A DNA stretch of 54,616 nt from Clostridia bacterium (GCA_017456005.1 JAFTLJ010000071.1:1-54616); one strand, 5' to 3'. Shown: positions 7,940 to 17,091, numbered from the stretch's first letter. Program-made: numbers and translations. Notes: generated by a model from the letters alone, not told the origin.

Positions 7940-8766
7940 AATATGAGCTTCGCTCGTATTCGCGCCTGCTTGTGCCAACGTTTATCGCCATTATGGCGGT
8001 TAGCGTGCTTATGTCTGTGGCTGTGGGCGTGCTTACAAGGCTCGTGGGCTACAGTCAGAACGAGCTTATTGGGGCTATAGCTGCCATTTTGCTTTATTTT
8101 ATAATATTGGCAGTATACCTTTCCTTGTTTATCATACCCGTTATGGTTTTCGTGCTTACGGTGCGGCGCTTCTATACGTCGTTCTTTACGGACGAGGGAT
8201 ACCTTACGTTCACATTGCCCGTTTCTGTGGACCATCACCTTATGTCCAAGCTTTTGGCGGCGGCTATTGCCGATATTTTCGGCGTTATTACGGCTATTCT
8301 TTCCGTTGTTATAGTGGCAAGCGGCGCGTTTATTGCAAATGCAGACATTATTAAAAATTTGATAGGTTCTACTACACCCGGAATGTCTTTTGAAGATCTT
8401 AAAATGCTTGGGGTATCTGTCGTTACAATAATTATTTTTATCGTTACGGCGATATTAGGCGTTATAGCAAATTATCTTTTGCTCTATCTTTCCATTTCGC
8501 TTGGCTGCATGCTCGCCAAAAAGCACCGCCTTATAGTTTGCGGCGCTTGCTACCTCGGCGTCAATACCGTGGTTTCCACACTAAGCTCTGTTGTTTCCAC
8601 CGTTATTATGTTTGTTATGACGTCCGCTATGATTACGCAGATAGATCAGGTTGGCATTATATTCAACGCAATGCTCGGCGTTATTTCCGTTTTTCTTGCC
8701 ATAGAAGTGGTTGCGTGCTATTTCATAACGCGGTACATACTCAAAAACAAAGTAAATCTCGATTAA
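7921..8766 (+). CDS. ABC-2 type permease subunit
   Basis: A 281-residue integral membrane protein with about six hydrophobic segments (near 16-40, 48-80, 110-140, 165-195, 205-235, 245-270). A cytoplasmic segment FYTSFFTDEGYLTFTLPVS resembles the TDEGYLTxxLP motif of ABC-2 permeases paired with YtrB-like ATPases in Clostridia. GGGAGGTG precedes the ATG inside the end of the ATPase gene, so translation is coupled. The cargo cannot be inferred. Confidence 0.85.
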   Translation: MFGKCLKYELRSYSRLLVPTFIAIMAVSVLMSVAVGVLTRLVGYSQNELIGAIAAILLYFIILAVYLSLFIIPVMVFVLTVRRFYTSFFTDEGYLTFTLPVSVDHHLMSKLLAAAIADIFGVITAILSVVIVASGAFIANADIIKNLIGSTTPGMSFEDLKMLGVSVVTIIIFIVTAILGVIANYLLLYLSISLGCMLAKKHRLIVCGACYLGVNTVVSTLSSVVSTVIMFVMTSAMITQIDQVGIIFNAMLGVISVFLAIEVVACYFITRYILKNKVNLD

Positions 8767-8768
8767 AC

Positions 8769-8798
8769 AAAAAGCGATGGCTGCAGCCATCGCTTTTT
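8769..8798 (+). terminator. terminator after the ABC exporter
   Basis: AAAAGCGATGGCT and AGCCATCGCTTTTT form a near-perfect palindrome right after the permease stop, with flanking A- and T-runs. Confidence 0.88.
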
Positions 8799-8826
8799 CA
8801 CATATGTGCAAGGTTTGGCATATAAT
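8797..8826 (+). promoter_or_regulatory. possible promoter of the amidase gene
   Basis: TATAAT at 8821-8826 is clear; the best -35 is TTCACA at 8797-8802, 18 bases away, overlapping the T-run of the preceding terminator. Control by a sporulation sigma factor is possible but I see no convincing site. Confidence 0.45.
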
Positions 8827-8860
8827 AACGCAGAAATATTTATGCAGAAGAGGTGTACAT

Positions 8861-9424
8861 ATGGCAATAAAAATTTTTATAGACCAGGGGCACAACCCCG
8901 TGAACCCTAATGCGGGCGCAGAGGGCAACGGCTACCGCGAGCAAGACCTTGTATACTATATCGGGGCAGAACTGGCAGAGCTGCTCGATTCCAACCCGAA
9001 TTTCGAAGCGCGTACTTCGCGCAGCTCACCCGATGAAATTTTGGGCACGAGCACGTCTACAAGCCTTGCCGCGCGCGTGAACGCCGCGAATGCTTGGCCT
9101 GCGGATTACTTTATAAGCATACACGCCAACGCTTCGGGCATAACGAGCGCTTCCGGCAGTGAGGCGTACGTATACAGCGAAGCTTCGCAGGCATACGAGC
9201 TTGCGGAGGATATACTTTTGCGCCTTTCGGAAGCAACTGGGCTTGCGGACCGCGGCGTATTCGAGCGACCTACGCTGTACGTGCTGCGGCGAACGCAAAT
9301 GCCCGCGCTGCTTTTGGAGGTGGGATTTATAACGAACCCTGCCGATGCAGAGCTTATGGCGCAAAACCCTGCGCTCATAGCAAGGGGGATATACAACGGT
9401 ATTCTCACGTATTTTGATATGTGA
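8861..9424 (+). CDS. N-acetylmuramoyl-L-alanine amidase (Amidase_3)
   Basis: A 187-residue zinc amidase that cuts the bond between N-acetylmuramic acid and the stem peptide. Motifs are IFIDQGHNP (first metal His), YREQDL (metal Glu), FISIHANAS (second metal His) and ALLLEVGFITNPADAE (catalytic Glu). There is no signal peptide or wall-binding domain, as in CwlC/CwlD-like amidases used in sporulation or mother-cell lysis; that role is inferred. The frame extends upstream, but the ATG at 8861 follows AGAGGTG and gives the standard start. It is monocistronic, between two terminators. Confidence 0.9.
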   Translation: MAIKIFIDQGHNPVNPNAGAEGNGYREQDLVYYIGAELAELLDSNPNFEARTSRSSPDEILGTSTSTSLAARVNAANAWPADYFISIHANASGITSASGSEAYVYSEASQAYELAEDILLRLSEATGLADRGVFERPTLYVLRRTQMPALLLEVGFITNPADAELMAQNPALIARGIYNGILTYFDM

Positions 9425-9453
9425 GGAACAAAAATATCATATTTGCGCTTTTT

Positions 9454-9486
9454 AAAAAATACCGTAGGTCAACCTACGGTATTTTT
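9454..9486. terminator. bidirectional terminator between amidase and ROK kinase
   Basis: AAAAATACCGTAGGT and ACCTACGGTATTTTT form a 15-bp stem with a two-base loop, between two convergent genes. It serves both. Confidence 0.9.
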
Positions 9487-9492
9487 GTAATC

Positions 9493-10458
9493 TTATTTGG
9501 AGCGAACGAGCGCCGCGGCACCTATAATGCCTGCATCGTTGCCGAGCGTTGCTATGCGAATGTCTGTTTTGAGAATGGGCTCTGCCGCATATATCCTCTT
9601 TGCAACCTCTTCGCGAAGCGGGCGGAGAAGGGGTTCGCCCTCGTTGCAAACGCCGCCGCCTATGAGGAATACGTGGGGCTGGAATATGTTTATAAGGTTT
9701 GCAATACCGCAGGCGAGGTGCTTGATGTAGTAATCTACAACCTCTGCACTTGCTTTGCAGCCCTTGCGCATAGCGGCAAACGCCGTTTTGCCGCCGATCT
9801 TCATCGGGTCGTTTTCGCACATTTCAGCCATAATGGGGGAGTGTGTTTCTGCAAATTTTTCGCGTGTGAGCGCAACGAGCGCCGTGGCGGAGCTGTATGC
9901 TTCAAAGCAGCCGCGTCTGCCGCAGGAGCACTGCCTGCCGTCGTATTCGATAACTGTGTGGCCAAGCTCTGCACCGCCGAATGCGCAGCCGGTAAGAAGC
10001 TTGCCGTCTATAACGACGCCGCCGCCAACACCCGTGCCGAGTGTGATCATAACGGCTATTTCGGCACCTTTTGCAGCGCCGGAGGTAGCTTCGCCGAGGG
10101 CCGCAAGGTTTGCATCGTTACCGATAGAAATGTTTTCTTCGGCCACACCGGAATATTCGGAAAACGTTTTTATAACGGGGAAATCGCGCATTTTTATATT
10201 ATTGGAATATTCTATAAGACCTGTTGCGGGGTTTACCGTGCCGGGGGCGGCAATGCCGACCTTTATGCCGTCGCGCACGAGATCGAGCCCGCATTCCTCG
10301 CAGAGCTTTTTGGAAATGGAAGCCATATCCTTTGTTATCTCTACAGGGCCGCGCTGTGCGAGCGTGGGCGCGGAAACTTTTTTTACTATATTATAGTTTT
10401 CATCTACAAGACCAACGGCTATATGTGTGCCGCCGAGGTCGATACCTATTGTGTACAT
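9493..10458 (-). CDS. ROK family glucokinase-like sugar kinase
   Basis: A 321-residue ROK kinase that phosphorylates glucose or a related hexose with ATP. It has the phosphate-binding motif IGIDLGGTHIAVG (4-16), GNDANLAALGE with the catalytic Asp, GTGVGGGVV, and the zinc-binding ROK signature CSCGRRGCFEAYSS. No N-terminal DNA-binding domain is present, so it is an enzyme and not a NagC/XylR-type repressor. Length and motif order match glucokinases of Firmicutes. It is transcribed alone from a strong promoter. Confidence 0.92.
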   Translation of the reverse strand: MYTIGIDLGGTHIAVGLVDENYNIVKKVSAPTLAQRGPVEITKDMASISKKLCEECGLDLVRDGIKVGIAAPGTVNPATGLIEYSNNIKMRDFPVIKTFSEYSGVAEENISIGNDANLAALGEATSGAAKGAEIAVMITLGTGVGGGVVIDGKLLTGCAFGGAELGHTVIEYDGRQCSCGRRGCFEAYSSATALVALTREKFAETHSPIMAEMCENDPMKIGGKTAFAAMRKGCKASAEVVDYYIKHLACGIANLINIFQPHVFLIGGGVCNEGEPLLRPLREEVAKRIYAAEPILKTDIRIATLGNDAGIIGAAALVRSK

Positions 10459-10500
10459 AATAATTCCTCCGTGTTGGGGTTTAAAACTTTCTATATTATC

Positions 10501-10529
10501 ATTATAAAGTGAAATCGCCGCAAAGTCAA
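10501..10529 (-). promoter_or_regulatory. promoter of the ROK kinase
   Basis: TTGACT (10524-10529, minus strand), 17 bases, TATAAT (10501-10506). Confidence 0.75.
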
Positions 10530-10733
10530 CAAAAACTTGTTCTTATGCCACAGGTAAAAAACAGATTTTTAACATTTTTTCGGCGACCTCGTGGCAAGCC
10601 GCACGATATTGGCGTAAAATTGATTTTCGTGGTTTTTATGTTGAATTATAACGCTTTGTTGTTCAAAACGCCCAAAAAAACGCCAAAAAAACTCCATAAA
10701 GTGACGAAATGATGAAAAAATGTTAGGTTTATG
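10530..10733. other. intergenic stretch without recognised gene
   Basis: The gap between the ROK kinase and the first DUF4886 gene spans about 350 bases. Apart from one promoter at each end I see only A/T-rich sequence with short runs of A and T. A 67-codon open frame here has no ribosome site or recognisable motif. Confidence 0.5.
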
Positions 10734-10762
10734 TTTACAAGGAGATGGTTTTATGATATTAT
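10734..10762 (+). promoter_or_regulatory. promoter of the DUF4886 genes
   Basis: TTTACA (10734-10739), 17 bases, TATTAT (10757-10762), about 50 bases before the ATG. Confidence 0.7.
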
Positions 10763-10812
10763 TTAAAATGTAAAAACGCAATGCGTTTAAAAAACTCAAA
10801 GGAGAATTTTTT

Positions 10813-13299
10813 ATGAAAAAAGTAACATCATTGCTTGCTCTTATTTTGGCGCTTGCTATGCTTTTCGTTGCTTGCGGCGGCAATAAGCCTGCACAGACGA
10901 CAGCCCCCGACAGCGGAACGAGCGCAAGCACAAGCGCGAGCACAACAGCTTCCAGCACCACGGTTACTACACAGAAACCTACCGATCCCACGGCTTGTGT
11001 ACATACCTACACGGTTAAGGTGGTAACACAGGTTACAACATCTGCAGACGGTAAAATAGAAAAAACTTGCACAAAATGCGGCGAAAAGGTTGAAGAAACT
11101 CTTCCTGCTGTTAAGGCGCTCAAGGTTCTTGCAATCGGCAACAGCTTTAGCGTTGACGCAATGGAGCACCTTGCTGTCGTAGCAAAGGCTGCAGGTATAG
11201 AAGAAATAATTCTCGGCAACCTTTACATAGGCGGTTGCTCTATCGATACGCACGTTGGCAATGCCAATACGGGCGCAAAAGCGTACACATACTATAAAAA
11301 TACGGGCGACGGCTGGACAGAAAGCAAAAACGAACGCCTCGATTCCGGCATTATGGACGAGGATTGGGACGTTATCACGGTTCAGCAGGTAAGCCAGGAT
11401 AGCGGCAGACCTACAACGTTTGCAACTTTGGGCAGACTTCTCGATTTCATCGATGAAAACAAAACAAACGAAGATGCAAAGGTTTACTGGCATATGACTT
11501 GGGCATATCAGGCAAACTCCACACACTCCGGCTTCGCTAATTACAGCAACAAACAGGAAACAATGTATAATGCTATTGTTGATGCTGTTAAGAGCGAAAT
11601 TGTTGGCAACGATAGAATCTCCGGCTTTATCCCCAGCGGTACAGCTATTCAGAACCTCCGTACGTCTTACCTCGGCGACACACTCACACGTGACGGATAC
11701 CATATGTCTTACGGCATCGGCAGATATACGGCGGCGCTTATGTGGCTCAAACAGCTCACAGGCCTTGATATCAACGGTATCGATAGAATTCCCGGCGAAT
11801 ACCCCGACATTATCGAACACCTCGAACCCATTAAAGAAGCTGTAAATGCGGCTTATGCTAACCCCTTCGGCGTTACAGAATCCACAAAAACGGAATATGT
11901 AAATGAGCTTCTCGTTATGACAGAAGCAGACAAAGCATATCTCCAGAGCCTTGGCAAAGATCCCGCTAAATACGAAGTTCTCGACCTCGGCTTCAAATTC
12001 AGCTCTTACTGGGATTCTACAAAGACCGGAACAGCTCCCATAGCTTCTGCAAACAACAGCGGAAACTTTATCACAACAAATGTATTTTCTGTATTTGAAC
12101 TTCCCATCGGCTCTGTAATCAAAATTGCAGAAGGCTATCAGTATCGCCCCGAAGGTTGGGTAAAACTTAATACAGCACATTCCGAAACTGCAACAGGTAC
12201 TACAAGACCCGGCAACACAACGGAAAATGCTATTGTAGATGCTTCTTGGTATGAAACATTCAATTTCCGTGCATTCAATATTTCCAGACTTGACGGTAAC
12301 GAAGTTGTTTATGAAGACAGACTTGCGCTTCGAATCTACGTTCCGATAGTTGAAAAACAGGAAGAAAGCAAAGACCTTACAGCGGACGATAAGGCATACC
12401 TTACAGACCTCGGACTTAACCCCGATAACTTTGAAAAAGTAATTCTCGGTTATACACCTTTCGGTTATTACAACTCTACAAGCGGCACGACATCCAACAT
12501 TCTTTGCCTTGGAAACGGCAATATTGCAAATAACCTCCACAACTTCCTTGCAACAAGACTTATTGCAAAAGCCGAAATGCCCACAGGTTCTATTATCCGT
12601 GTTGACGATGGCTACCAGTACCGCCCCGAACGTTTTGTAACGCTCGGCGCGAAACCTGCTGCTCGCGGCACAAATACAACGGATAAATACGTATACGTAA
12701 ACGACGCTTGGTGGAATGGACACAACTATGTTGGCTTCAATATTGCTGTTAAAGGCAACAGCGCAACAGTAACCATGGAAACTGGTACACACTTCGTTAT
12801 CTATGCTCTTAAAGCAGGCGCAACACCCGTTAACCCCAATGGCGGCACAGAACCCGAACCTGAAGTTAAACCCACAACGGATGCAGGCTGGTTTGAAAGC
12901 AAAAAACTCGATATGTCCAAATACACGCTTCTCACACACGAAATGAAATGGGCTTCCTACTATCAGTCCGATGCGGTTGTTGGTATGAAATCCAACGAAA
13001 GCGACGCTTTCCACCAGAAATATATGTGCACAAACGGCTATCTTTCCAAAGATCAGCTTCCTGTTGGCTCGGTAATCATCGTTGACGAAGGCTACCAGTA
13101 CCGCCCCGAAGGCTGGCAGGATACAAGCACGAAGAATACAGCGGGCAGACCCGGCAACGTAACGGAAACCTGCGTTGTTGTAGACGAGGCTTGGTGGACA
13201 GGATTTAACTATCGTGCATTCAACCTTTCCAAAGTAGACGGTTCAGTTATCGGCAAAACCGACAATACACACATCCGTATCTACGTTCCCAAAGCATAA
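10813..13299 (+). CDS. DUF4886 lipoprotein with three GYQYRPE modules
   Basis: An 828-residue predicted lipoprotein. The lipobox ends LFVAC with Cys21, followed by a Ser/Thr-rich linker (about 25-60). A short HTYT...CTKCG element (about 62-98) resembles small ribbon modules on clostridial surface proteins. The DUF4886 domain (about 103-355) has AIGNSFSVDA (Ser111), DVITVQQVSQDSG, KVYWHMTWAYQ and DGYHMSYGIGRY, a layout like SGNH hydrolases with the Ser in block I and the Asp/His near DGYH. Three related C-terminal modules of about 150 residues follow, each with a GYQYRPE core (starting at 441, 600 and 760) and the first and third ending IYVP. An extracellular esterase or glycan-binding role is plausible but unproven. 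Confidence 0.8.
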   Translation: MKKVTSLLALILALAMLFVACGGNKPAQTTAPDSGTSASTSASTTASSTTVTTQKPTDPTACVHTYTVKVVTQVTTSADGKIEKTCTKCGEKVEETLPAVKALKVLAIGNSFSVDAMEHLAVVAKAAGIEEIILGNLYIGGCSIDTHVGNANTGAKAYTYYKNTGDGWTESKNERLDSGIMDEDWDVITVQQVSQDSGRPTTFATLGRLLDFIDENKTNEDAKVYWHMTWAYQANSTHSGFANYSNKQETMYNAIVDAVKSEIVGNDRISGFIPSGTAIQNLRTSYLGDTLTRDGYHMSYGIGRYTAALMWLKQLTGLDINGIDRIPGEYPDIIEHLEPIKEAVNAAYANPFGVTESTKTEYVNELLVMTEADKAYLQSLGKDPAKYEVLDLGFKFSSYWDSTKTGTAPIASANNSGNFITTNVFSVFELPIGSVIKIAEGYQYRPEGWVKLNTAHSETATGTTRPGNTTENAIVDASWYETFNFRAFNISRLDGNEVVYEDRLALRIYVPIVEKQEESKDLTADDKAYLTDLGLNPDNFEKVILGYTPFGYYNSTSGTTSNILCLGNGNIANNLHNFLATRLIAKAEMPTGSIIRVDDGYQYRPERFVTLGAKPAARGTNTTDKYVYVNDAWWNGHNYVGFNIAVKGNSATVTMETGTHFVIYALKAGATPVNPNGGTEPEPEVKPTTDAGWFESKKLDMSKYTLLTHEMKWASYYQSDAVVGMKSNESDAFHQKYMCTNGYLSKDQLPVGSVIIVDEGYQYRPEGWQDTSTKNTAGRPGNVTETCVVVDEAWWTGFNYRAFNLSKVDGSVIGKTDNTHIRIYVPKA

Positions 13300-13311
13300 A
13301 TTTTAATATTG

Positions 13312-13357
13312 ACCCCAAAATGAGTCACCTTTCGGGGTGACTCATTCGGGTTAAAAT
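13312..13357 (+). terminator. hairpin between the two DUF4886 genes
   Basis: AATGAGTCACC and GGTGACTCATT (13319-13346) form an 11-bp stem extended by ACCC/GGGT outside. The downstream T-run is weak, so some read-through into the second DUF4886 gene, 18 bases beyond, is likely. Confidence 0.65.
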
Positions 13358-13375
13358 TATTTAAGGAGAAAAATA

Positions 13376-14842
13376 ATGAAAAAAATAACATCGCTTCTTG
13401 CGCTTATTCTTGCTTTTGCGATGCTTCTTGTTGCTTGCGGCGGCAATACACCCGCTGTTACGACAGACCCTACGCAGAGTACATCCGGTACAACGGAAAG
13501 CAGCACCACAGCTACAACAACACCCGAAACCCCTAAAGAACCCAAAACATTAAAAGTTCTTGCTATCGGCAACAGCTTCAGCGTAGACGCTATGGAACAC
13601 CTTTGGAATATCCTTATGAGAATGGGATATGACGACGTTCTCCTCGGCAACCTTTACATAGGCGGCTGCTCTATCGACACGCATTGGGGCAATATAAGAG
13701 ATGACCTTTCCGCATATCAGTATTACACAAACGATATGGGCGCATGGAAAGTAAAAAATGAAACAAAGCTTTCCACAGCCCTTTTGTCGCAGGAATGGGA
13801 CGTTATCACTATCCAGCAGGTAAGCCAGAACAGCGGTATGCCCGAAACTATGGGTAACCTCCAGAACATTCTCGATTACGTTAAAGCAAATATGCCCAAT
13901 AAAGACGCTAAAATATACTGGCATATGACTTGGGCATATCAGCAGAATACAACACACAGCGGCTTCCCGAACTACGGTAGCAACCAAATGAATATGTACA
14001 ACGCTATAACAGGCGCTGTTGAATCCACTATAAAAACAAACAAGGATATTGACGGCTTTATCCCCAGCGGCACAACGATTCAGAATATGCGTACCTCCTA
14101 CCTTGGCGATACGCTCACGCGCGACGGCTACCACCTTTCCGAAGGTCTTGGCAGATATGCGGCGGCTATGACTTGGGCGAAGTATATCACAGGCGAATCT
14201 ATCGATAATATTACTTGGGTTCCCGTAAAATTCAAGAGCGAGATCTCTCCTTACCTCGATATAGTTAAAGAAGCTGTAAACAACGCATATAAAACACCTT
14301 TGGCCGTTACAAACTCCACGTATACGAAGAACCCCAACGGCGAGCCCGAAAAACCTATCGTTCCCGAGCTTCCCACAGTTGTAACAGACCTTTCCATAAC
14401 AGAAGCGCTTACAGACGCCGACAAAGCTGTTCTTACAGCGCAGGGCCTTGACCCGGCAAAATACGCGGTTCTTAAAATGACACCTGTTGTTTGCGCATAT
14501 TATTATTCCACAAACGGCACTGGCACAGACCTCAGAAAAACGGAAAGCAACAGCCCACAGTTCTGGGCAACACAGGAACGCTTCTCTACAGAGCAGATTC
14601 CCGTTGGCTCCGTTATCACCATTGCGTCGGGCTACCAGTACCGCCCCGAAGGCTGGCAGAACCTTACGGGCAAGAACACAGCGGCGCGCCCCGGCAACGT
14701 ATCTACGGCAGTTGTTAAAGTAGATGCAAATTGGTGGAACGGCTATAGCTACCGCGGCTTTAACGTATCCAAAACAGGCGGCGGCAACGTATCTGAAAGC
14801 GACACAACAGCTCTTCGTATTTACGTTCCCATCGCTAAATAA
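13376..14842 (+). CDS. DUF4886 lipoprotein with one GYQYRPE module
   Basis: A 488-residue paralogue of the gene just upstream. It shares the signal peptide and lipobox (LLVACGG), a short Thr-rich linker, the DUF4886 domain (about 58-310: AIGNSFSVDAMEHL, DVITIQQVSQNSG, KIYWHMTWAYQ, DGYHLSEGLGRY) and a single C-terminal module with GYQYRPEGW near 419, ending LRIYVP. It lacks the Cys-rich ribbon segment and two of the three modules. AAGGAG precedes the ATG. The two genes evidently arose by tandem duplication followed by gain or loss of modules. Probably anchored to the outer face of the membrane; substrate unknown. Confidence 0.8.
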   Translation: MKKITSLLALILAFAMLLVACGGNTPAVTTDPTQSTSGTTESSTTATTTPETPKEPKTLKVLAIGNSFSVDAMEHLWNILMRMGYDDVLLGNLYIGGCSIDTHWGNIRDDLSAYQYYTNDMGAWKVKNETKLSTALLSQEWDVITIQQVSQNSGMPETMGNLQNILDYVKANMPNKDAKIYWHMTWAYQQNTTHSGFPNYGSNQMNMYNAITGAVESTIKTNKDIDGFIPSGTTIQNMRTSYLGDTLTRDGYHLSEGLGRYAAAMTWAKYITGESIDNITWVPVKFKSEISPYLDIVKEAVNNAYKTPLAVTNSTYTKNPNGEPEKPIVPELPTVVTDLSITEALTDADKAVLTAQGLDPAKYAVLKMTPVVCAYYYSTNGTGTDLRKTESNSPQFWATQERFSTEQIPVGSVITIASGYQYRPEGWQNLTGKNTAARPGNVSTAVVKVDANWWNGYSYRGFNVSKTGGGNVSESDTTALRIYVPIAK

Positions 14843-14852
14843 TTGAAAATTC

Positions 14853-14884
14853 AGAGGCTTCTCGAAAGGGAAGCCTCTTTCCTT
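14853..14884. terminator. terminator after the DUF4886 genes
   Basis: AGAGGCTTC and GAAGCCTCT form a 9-bp stem followed by TTCCTTTT. It lies between convergent genes and can also act on the DUF4363 gene. Confidence 0.8.
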
Positions 14885-14885
14885 T

Positions 14886-15272
14886 TCACGCTATAGCGGA
14901 AAAGTTTACGCCGAAAAGCTCGCGAAGGCGCGCTACAGAATCTAAAAAACGCGTTTTTGCTGCCAAAAATTCCGCTTGCTCGCCCGATTTTGCATATGCG
15001 GCAAGCGAAAGCGCGGCTTCGTCTGCGCGGTCCAGCATTTCATAGCCCATAATATACGGGAAAAAGTGCATGGATTTTTCCCAAAGTGTGCCAAGCTGCG
15101 TGGTTTGGGAAAGCAAGCGTTCGCTCGGCGGGGAAAATTCGCCGGCATCCTCCGGCAGGGCAAGCGCAAGGGCGGTAAGCTCCCCCAAGCGTTGCACAAC
15201 GGCAGAGGAGATGCCGAAGATCGCGCTGCAGAGAAGCGCGAAAATTATTGTTGCCGCGATAAATGTTTTCAA
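14886..15272 (-). CDS. DUF4363 family protein
   Basis: A 128-residue protein with one N-terminal membrane segment (about 2-24) and a helical outer part, including LWEKSMHFFPYIMGYEMLDR typical of DUF4363. I place the start at a TTG at 15272. It lies about 8 bases after AAAGGAG and overlaps the DUF421 stop as TTGA; the earlier GTG at 15281 would leave no gap to the ribosome site. DUF421-DUF4363 pairs are recurrent in Clostridia. Function unknown. Confidence 0.8.
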   Translation of the reverse strand: MKTFIAATIIFALLCSAIFGISSAVVQRLGELTALALALPEDAGEFSPPSERLLSQTTQLGTLWEKSMHFFPYIMGYEMLDRADEAALSLAAYAKSGEQAEFLAAKTRFLDSVARLRELFGVNFSAIA

Positions 15273-15958
15273 GCGCCGCACTCCTTTTTAGTTATTATTT
15301 CGGTTTTTTCTGCATCGTCTACAGTCATAAGAAAAACCTCGCCCACATCGTTCACGTGCGCTTTTTTCAGCGCGGAAAAGAGCCATTTTTTATCTTTAGC
15401 GGCATCGCGCAGGGCGTATTCCATTATTTTTCCGTCGATTATCACGGGGTGTGCGAGGCTTTTCGGTTCGGCGGCGCGAATATTGCAAAAATCGCCTTTT
15501 GTAAGCGGCTTTTCCTCATCTGCGGGGAAAAACGCGAGCTTGCCGTTCGGCTCCAGCACTGCGTAATCTATTTCCGCGGGCGAGGTGTAGCCTGCCAGCT
15601 GAAGCTCGCAAATAAGGTCCTCCATGCTCATGCGCATACGCATCATTTCGCGGCGGTCTATTTTGCCCTTGCCTATTATTATGCTCGGCGGGCTATCCAG
15701 AAGCTTTTTCATAAAGCCTATTTTCGTTGGCAGAAAAGAGAAGAATACCTCCAGGCACACCAGCGTTATTATAGGCACTATGGCATAGCTCATGGGCACG
15801 CTCGCGCCCACAAGCGGTTGCGCCGCAAGGTCGGAAAGCAGAAACGTCGTTACAAGCTCCGAAATTTGCATTTCGCCTATCTGGCGCTTGCCCAGAAAGC
15901 GCATTACCGCTATTAAAAGAACATATATTATAAGTGTTCGCAAAAAAACAGCCGCCAA
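15269..15958 (-). CDS. DUF421 membrane protein (YetF family)
   Basis: A 229-residue YetF/YcaP-type protein. Three membrane segments fill the first 85 residues, including the family block RFLGKRQIGEMQISELVTTF, followed by a soluble DUF421 domain with GKIDRREMMRMRMSMEDLICEL. In Bacillus, YetF-family proteins are found in spores and vegetative membranes; the biochemical role is not settled. The start is a TTG preceded by GGAGG. It is co-translated with the DUF4363 gene and diverges from hprK. Confidence 0.88.
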   Translation of the reverse strand: MAAVFLRTLIIYVLLIAVMRFLGKRQIGEMQISELVTTFLLSDLAAQPLVGASVPMSYAIVPIITLVCLEVFFSFLPTKIGFMKKLLDSPPSIIIGKGKIDRREMMRMRMSMEDLICELQLAGYTSPAEIDYAVLEPNGKLAFFPADEEKPLTKGDFCNIRAAEPKSLAHPVIIDGKIMEYALRDAAKDKKWLFSALKKAHVNDVGEVFLMTVDDAEKTEIITKKECGA

Positions 15959-16023
15959 AATAAAAAACCTCCGAAAAATTCGTTTTCTTAACTTATTATT
16001 TACAAGTTTATTTGTAATATCGG

Positions 16024-16052
16024 TTGAAAAATTTTGAGCTTTAGGGTATAAT
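16024..16052 (+). promoter_or_regulatory. promoter of hprK
   Basis: TTGAAA (16024-16029), 17 bases, TATAAT (16047-16052). Confidence 0.72.
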
Positions 16053-16106
16053 TACTATGTAAAGTTATATTTTTGTAAGAAATGGTTGCTGAAAGGAAGG
16101 TTTAAT

Positions 16107-17066
16107 ATGGAAAACGAATCTAACGTAATATACGAAGCAAGACTTGAAGATATAGCCAAAGATACAGGCCTTGAAAAGGTTTACGTTCCGGATGGCTGGG
16201 AAGAAAGAAAGGTCATCTGTGCGGATATAAGCCGCCCGGGGCTTGCGCTCACAGGCTTTTTCGATTGCTTCGATAAAAAAAGGATAGAGCTTATAGGTAA
16301 AGCGGAATATGAATATTTGGAAATGTTCGATTCCGAAACGAGATATGAAAAGTGCGAACAGCTTTTTGCAAGGGAAATTCCCGCGCTCGTAGTAACATGG
16401 GGTATGCCCGTGTTCGATGAGATGCTGGAGGCGGCAAAGCACCACAGCGTGCCGATTTTCCGCACGGTGGAAAGCACCACGGAAATACAGGCGGCGCTTA
16501 TCGCTTTTCTTAACGTTGAGCTTGCGCCGCGTATCACACGCCACGGCGTGCTCGTGGAGGTTTACGGCGAGGGTGTGCTCATTCTCGGCGACAGCGGCAT
16601 AGGCAAAAGCGAAACGGCGATAGAGCTTGTAAAACGCGGCCACCGACTCGTGGCAGACGATGCGGTAGAGCTTAAAAGGGTTTCTGCAAAAACGATCGTC
16701 GGCTCTGCACCCGAGGTTTTGCGCCACTATACTGAGCTTCGCGGCATAGGCATAGTAGACGTTCGCCGCACGTTCGGTATAGGCGCGGTTAAAAACACGG
16801 AAAAAGTGGATATGGTGCTGAAGCTGGAGCATTGGGATAAGGATAAATTCTATGACCGCATAGGCCTTGAAATGGAGACTACAGACATTTTGGGCCTTAA
16901 TATCCCCACAACGCGCATTCCTGTTTCCCCCGGCAGAAACTTGGCGGTTATTATAGAGATCGCCGCAATGAACAATAAACAAAGACGTATGGGTTACAAC
17001 ACGGCAGAGCATTTTACGGAACGTCTTAGTGAATTTATGATGAAAGGTCAGGGTATAAACTTCTGA
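16107..17066 (+). CDS. hprK: HPr kinase/phosphorylase
   Basis: A 319-residue HprK/P that phosphorylates or dephosphorylates Ser46 of HPr and so governs carbon catabolite repression in Firmicutes. The N-terminal domain (1-130) is followed by the catalytic domain with Walker A GDSGIGKS (161-168), LVADDAVEL (the conserved Asp pair) and, further on, the HprK signature region RGIGIVDVRRTFG. The ATG at 16107 follows GAAAGGAAGG; an upstream in-frame start lacks a site. It is followed by a membrane protein and gdpP. The usual neighbours lgt and murB are not here. Confidence 0.95.
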   Translation: MENESNVIYEARLEDIAKDTGLEKVYVPDGWEERKVICADISRPGLALTGFFDCFDKKRIELIGKAEYEYLEMFDSETRYEKCEQLFAREIPALVVTWGMPVFDEMLEAAKHHSVPIFRTVESTTEIQAALIAFLNVELAPRITRHGVLVEVYGEGVLILGDSGIGKSETAIELVKRGHRLVADDAVELKRVSAKTIVGSAPEVLRHYTELRGIGIVDVRRTFGIGAVKNTEKVDMVLKLEHWDKDKFYDRIGLEMETTDILGLNIPTTRIPVSPGRNLAVIIEIAAMNNKQRRMGYNTAEHFTERLSEFMMKGQGINF

Positions 17067-17091
17067 TCGAGAACGAAAGGTAATTTTTTAA

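Noticed and set aside
10509-10712. 67-codon open frame between ROK kinase and DUF4886 gene
   Set aside because: No ribosome site, no recognisable protein character, and it overlaps the ROK promoter.
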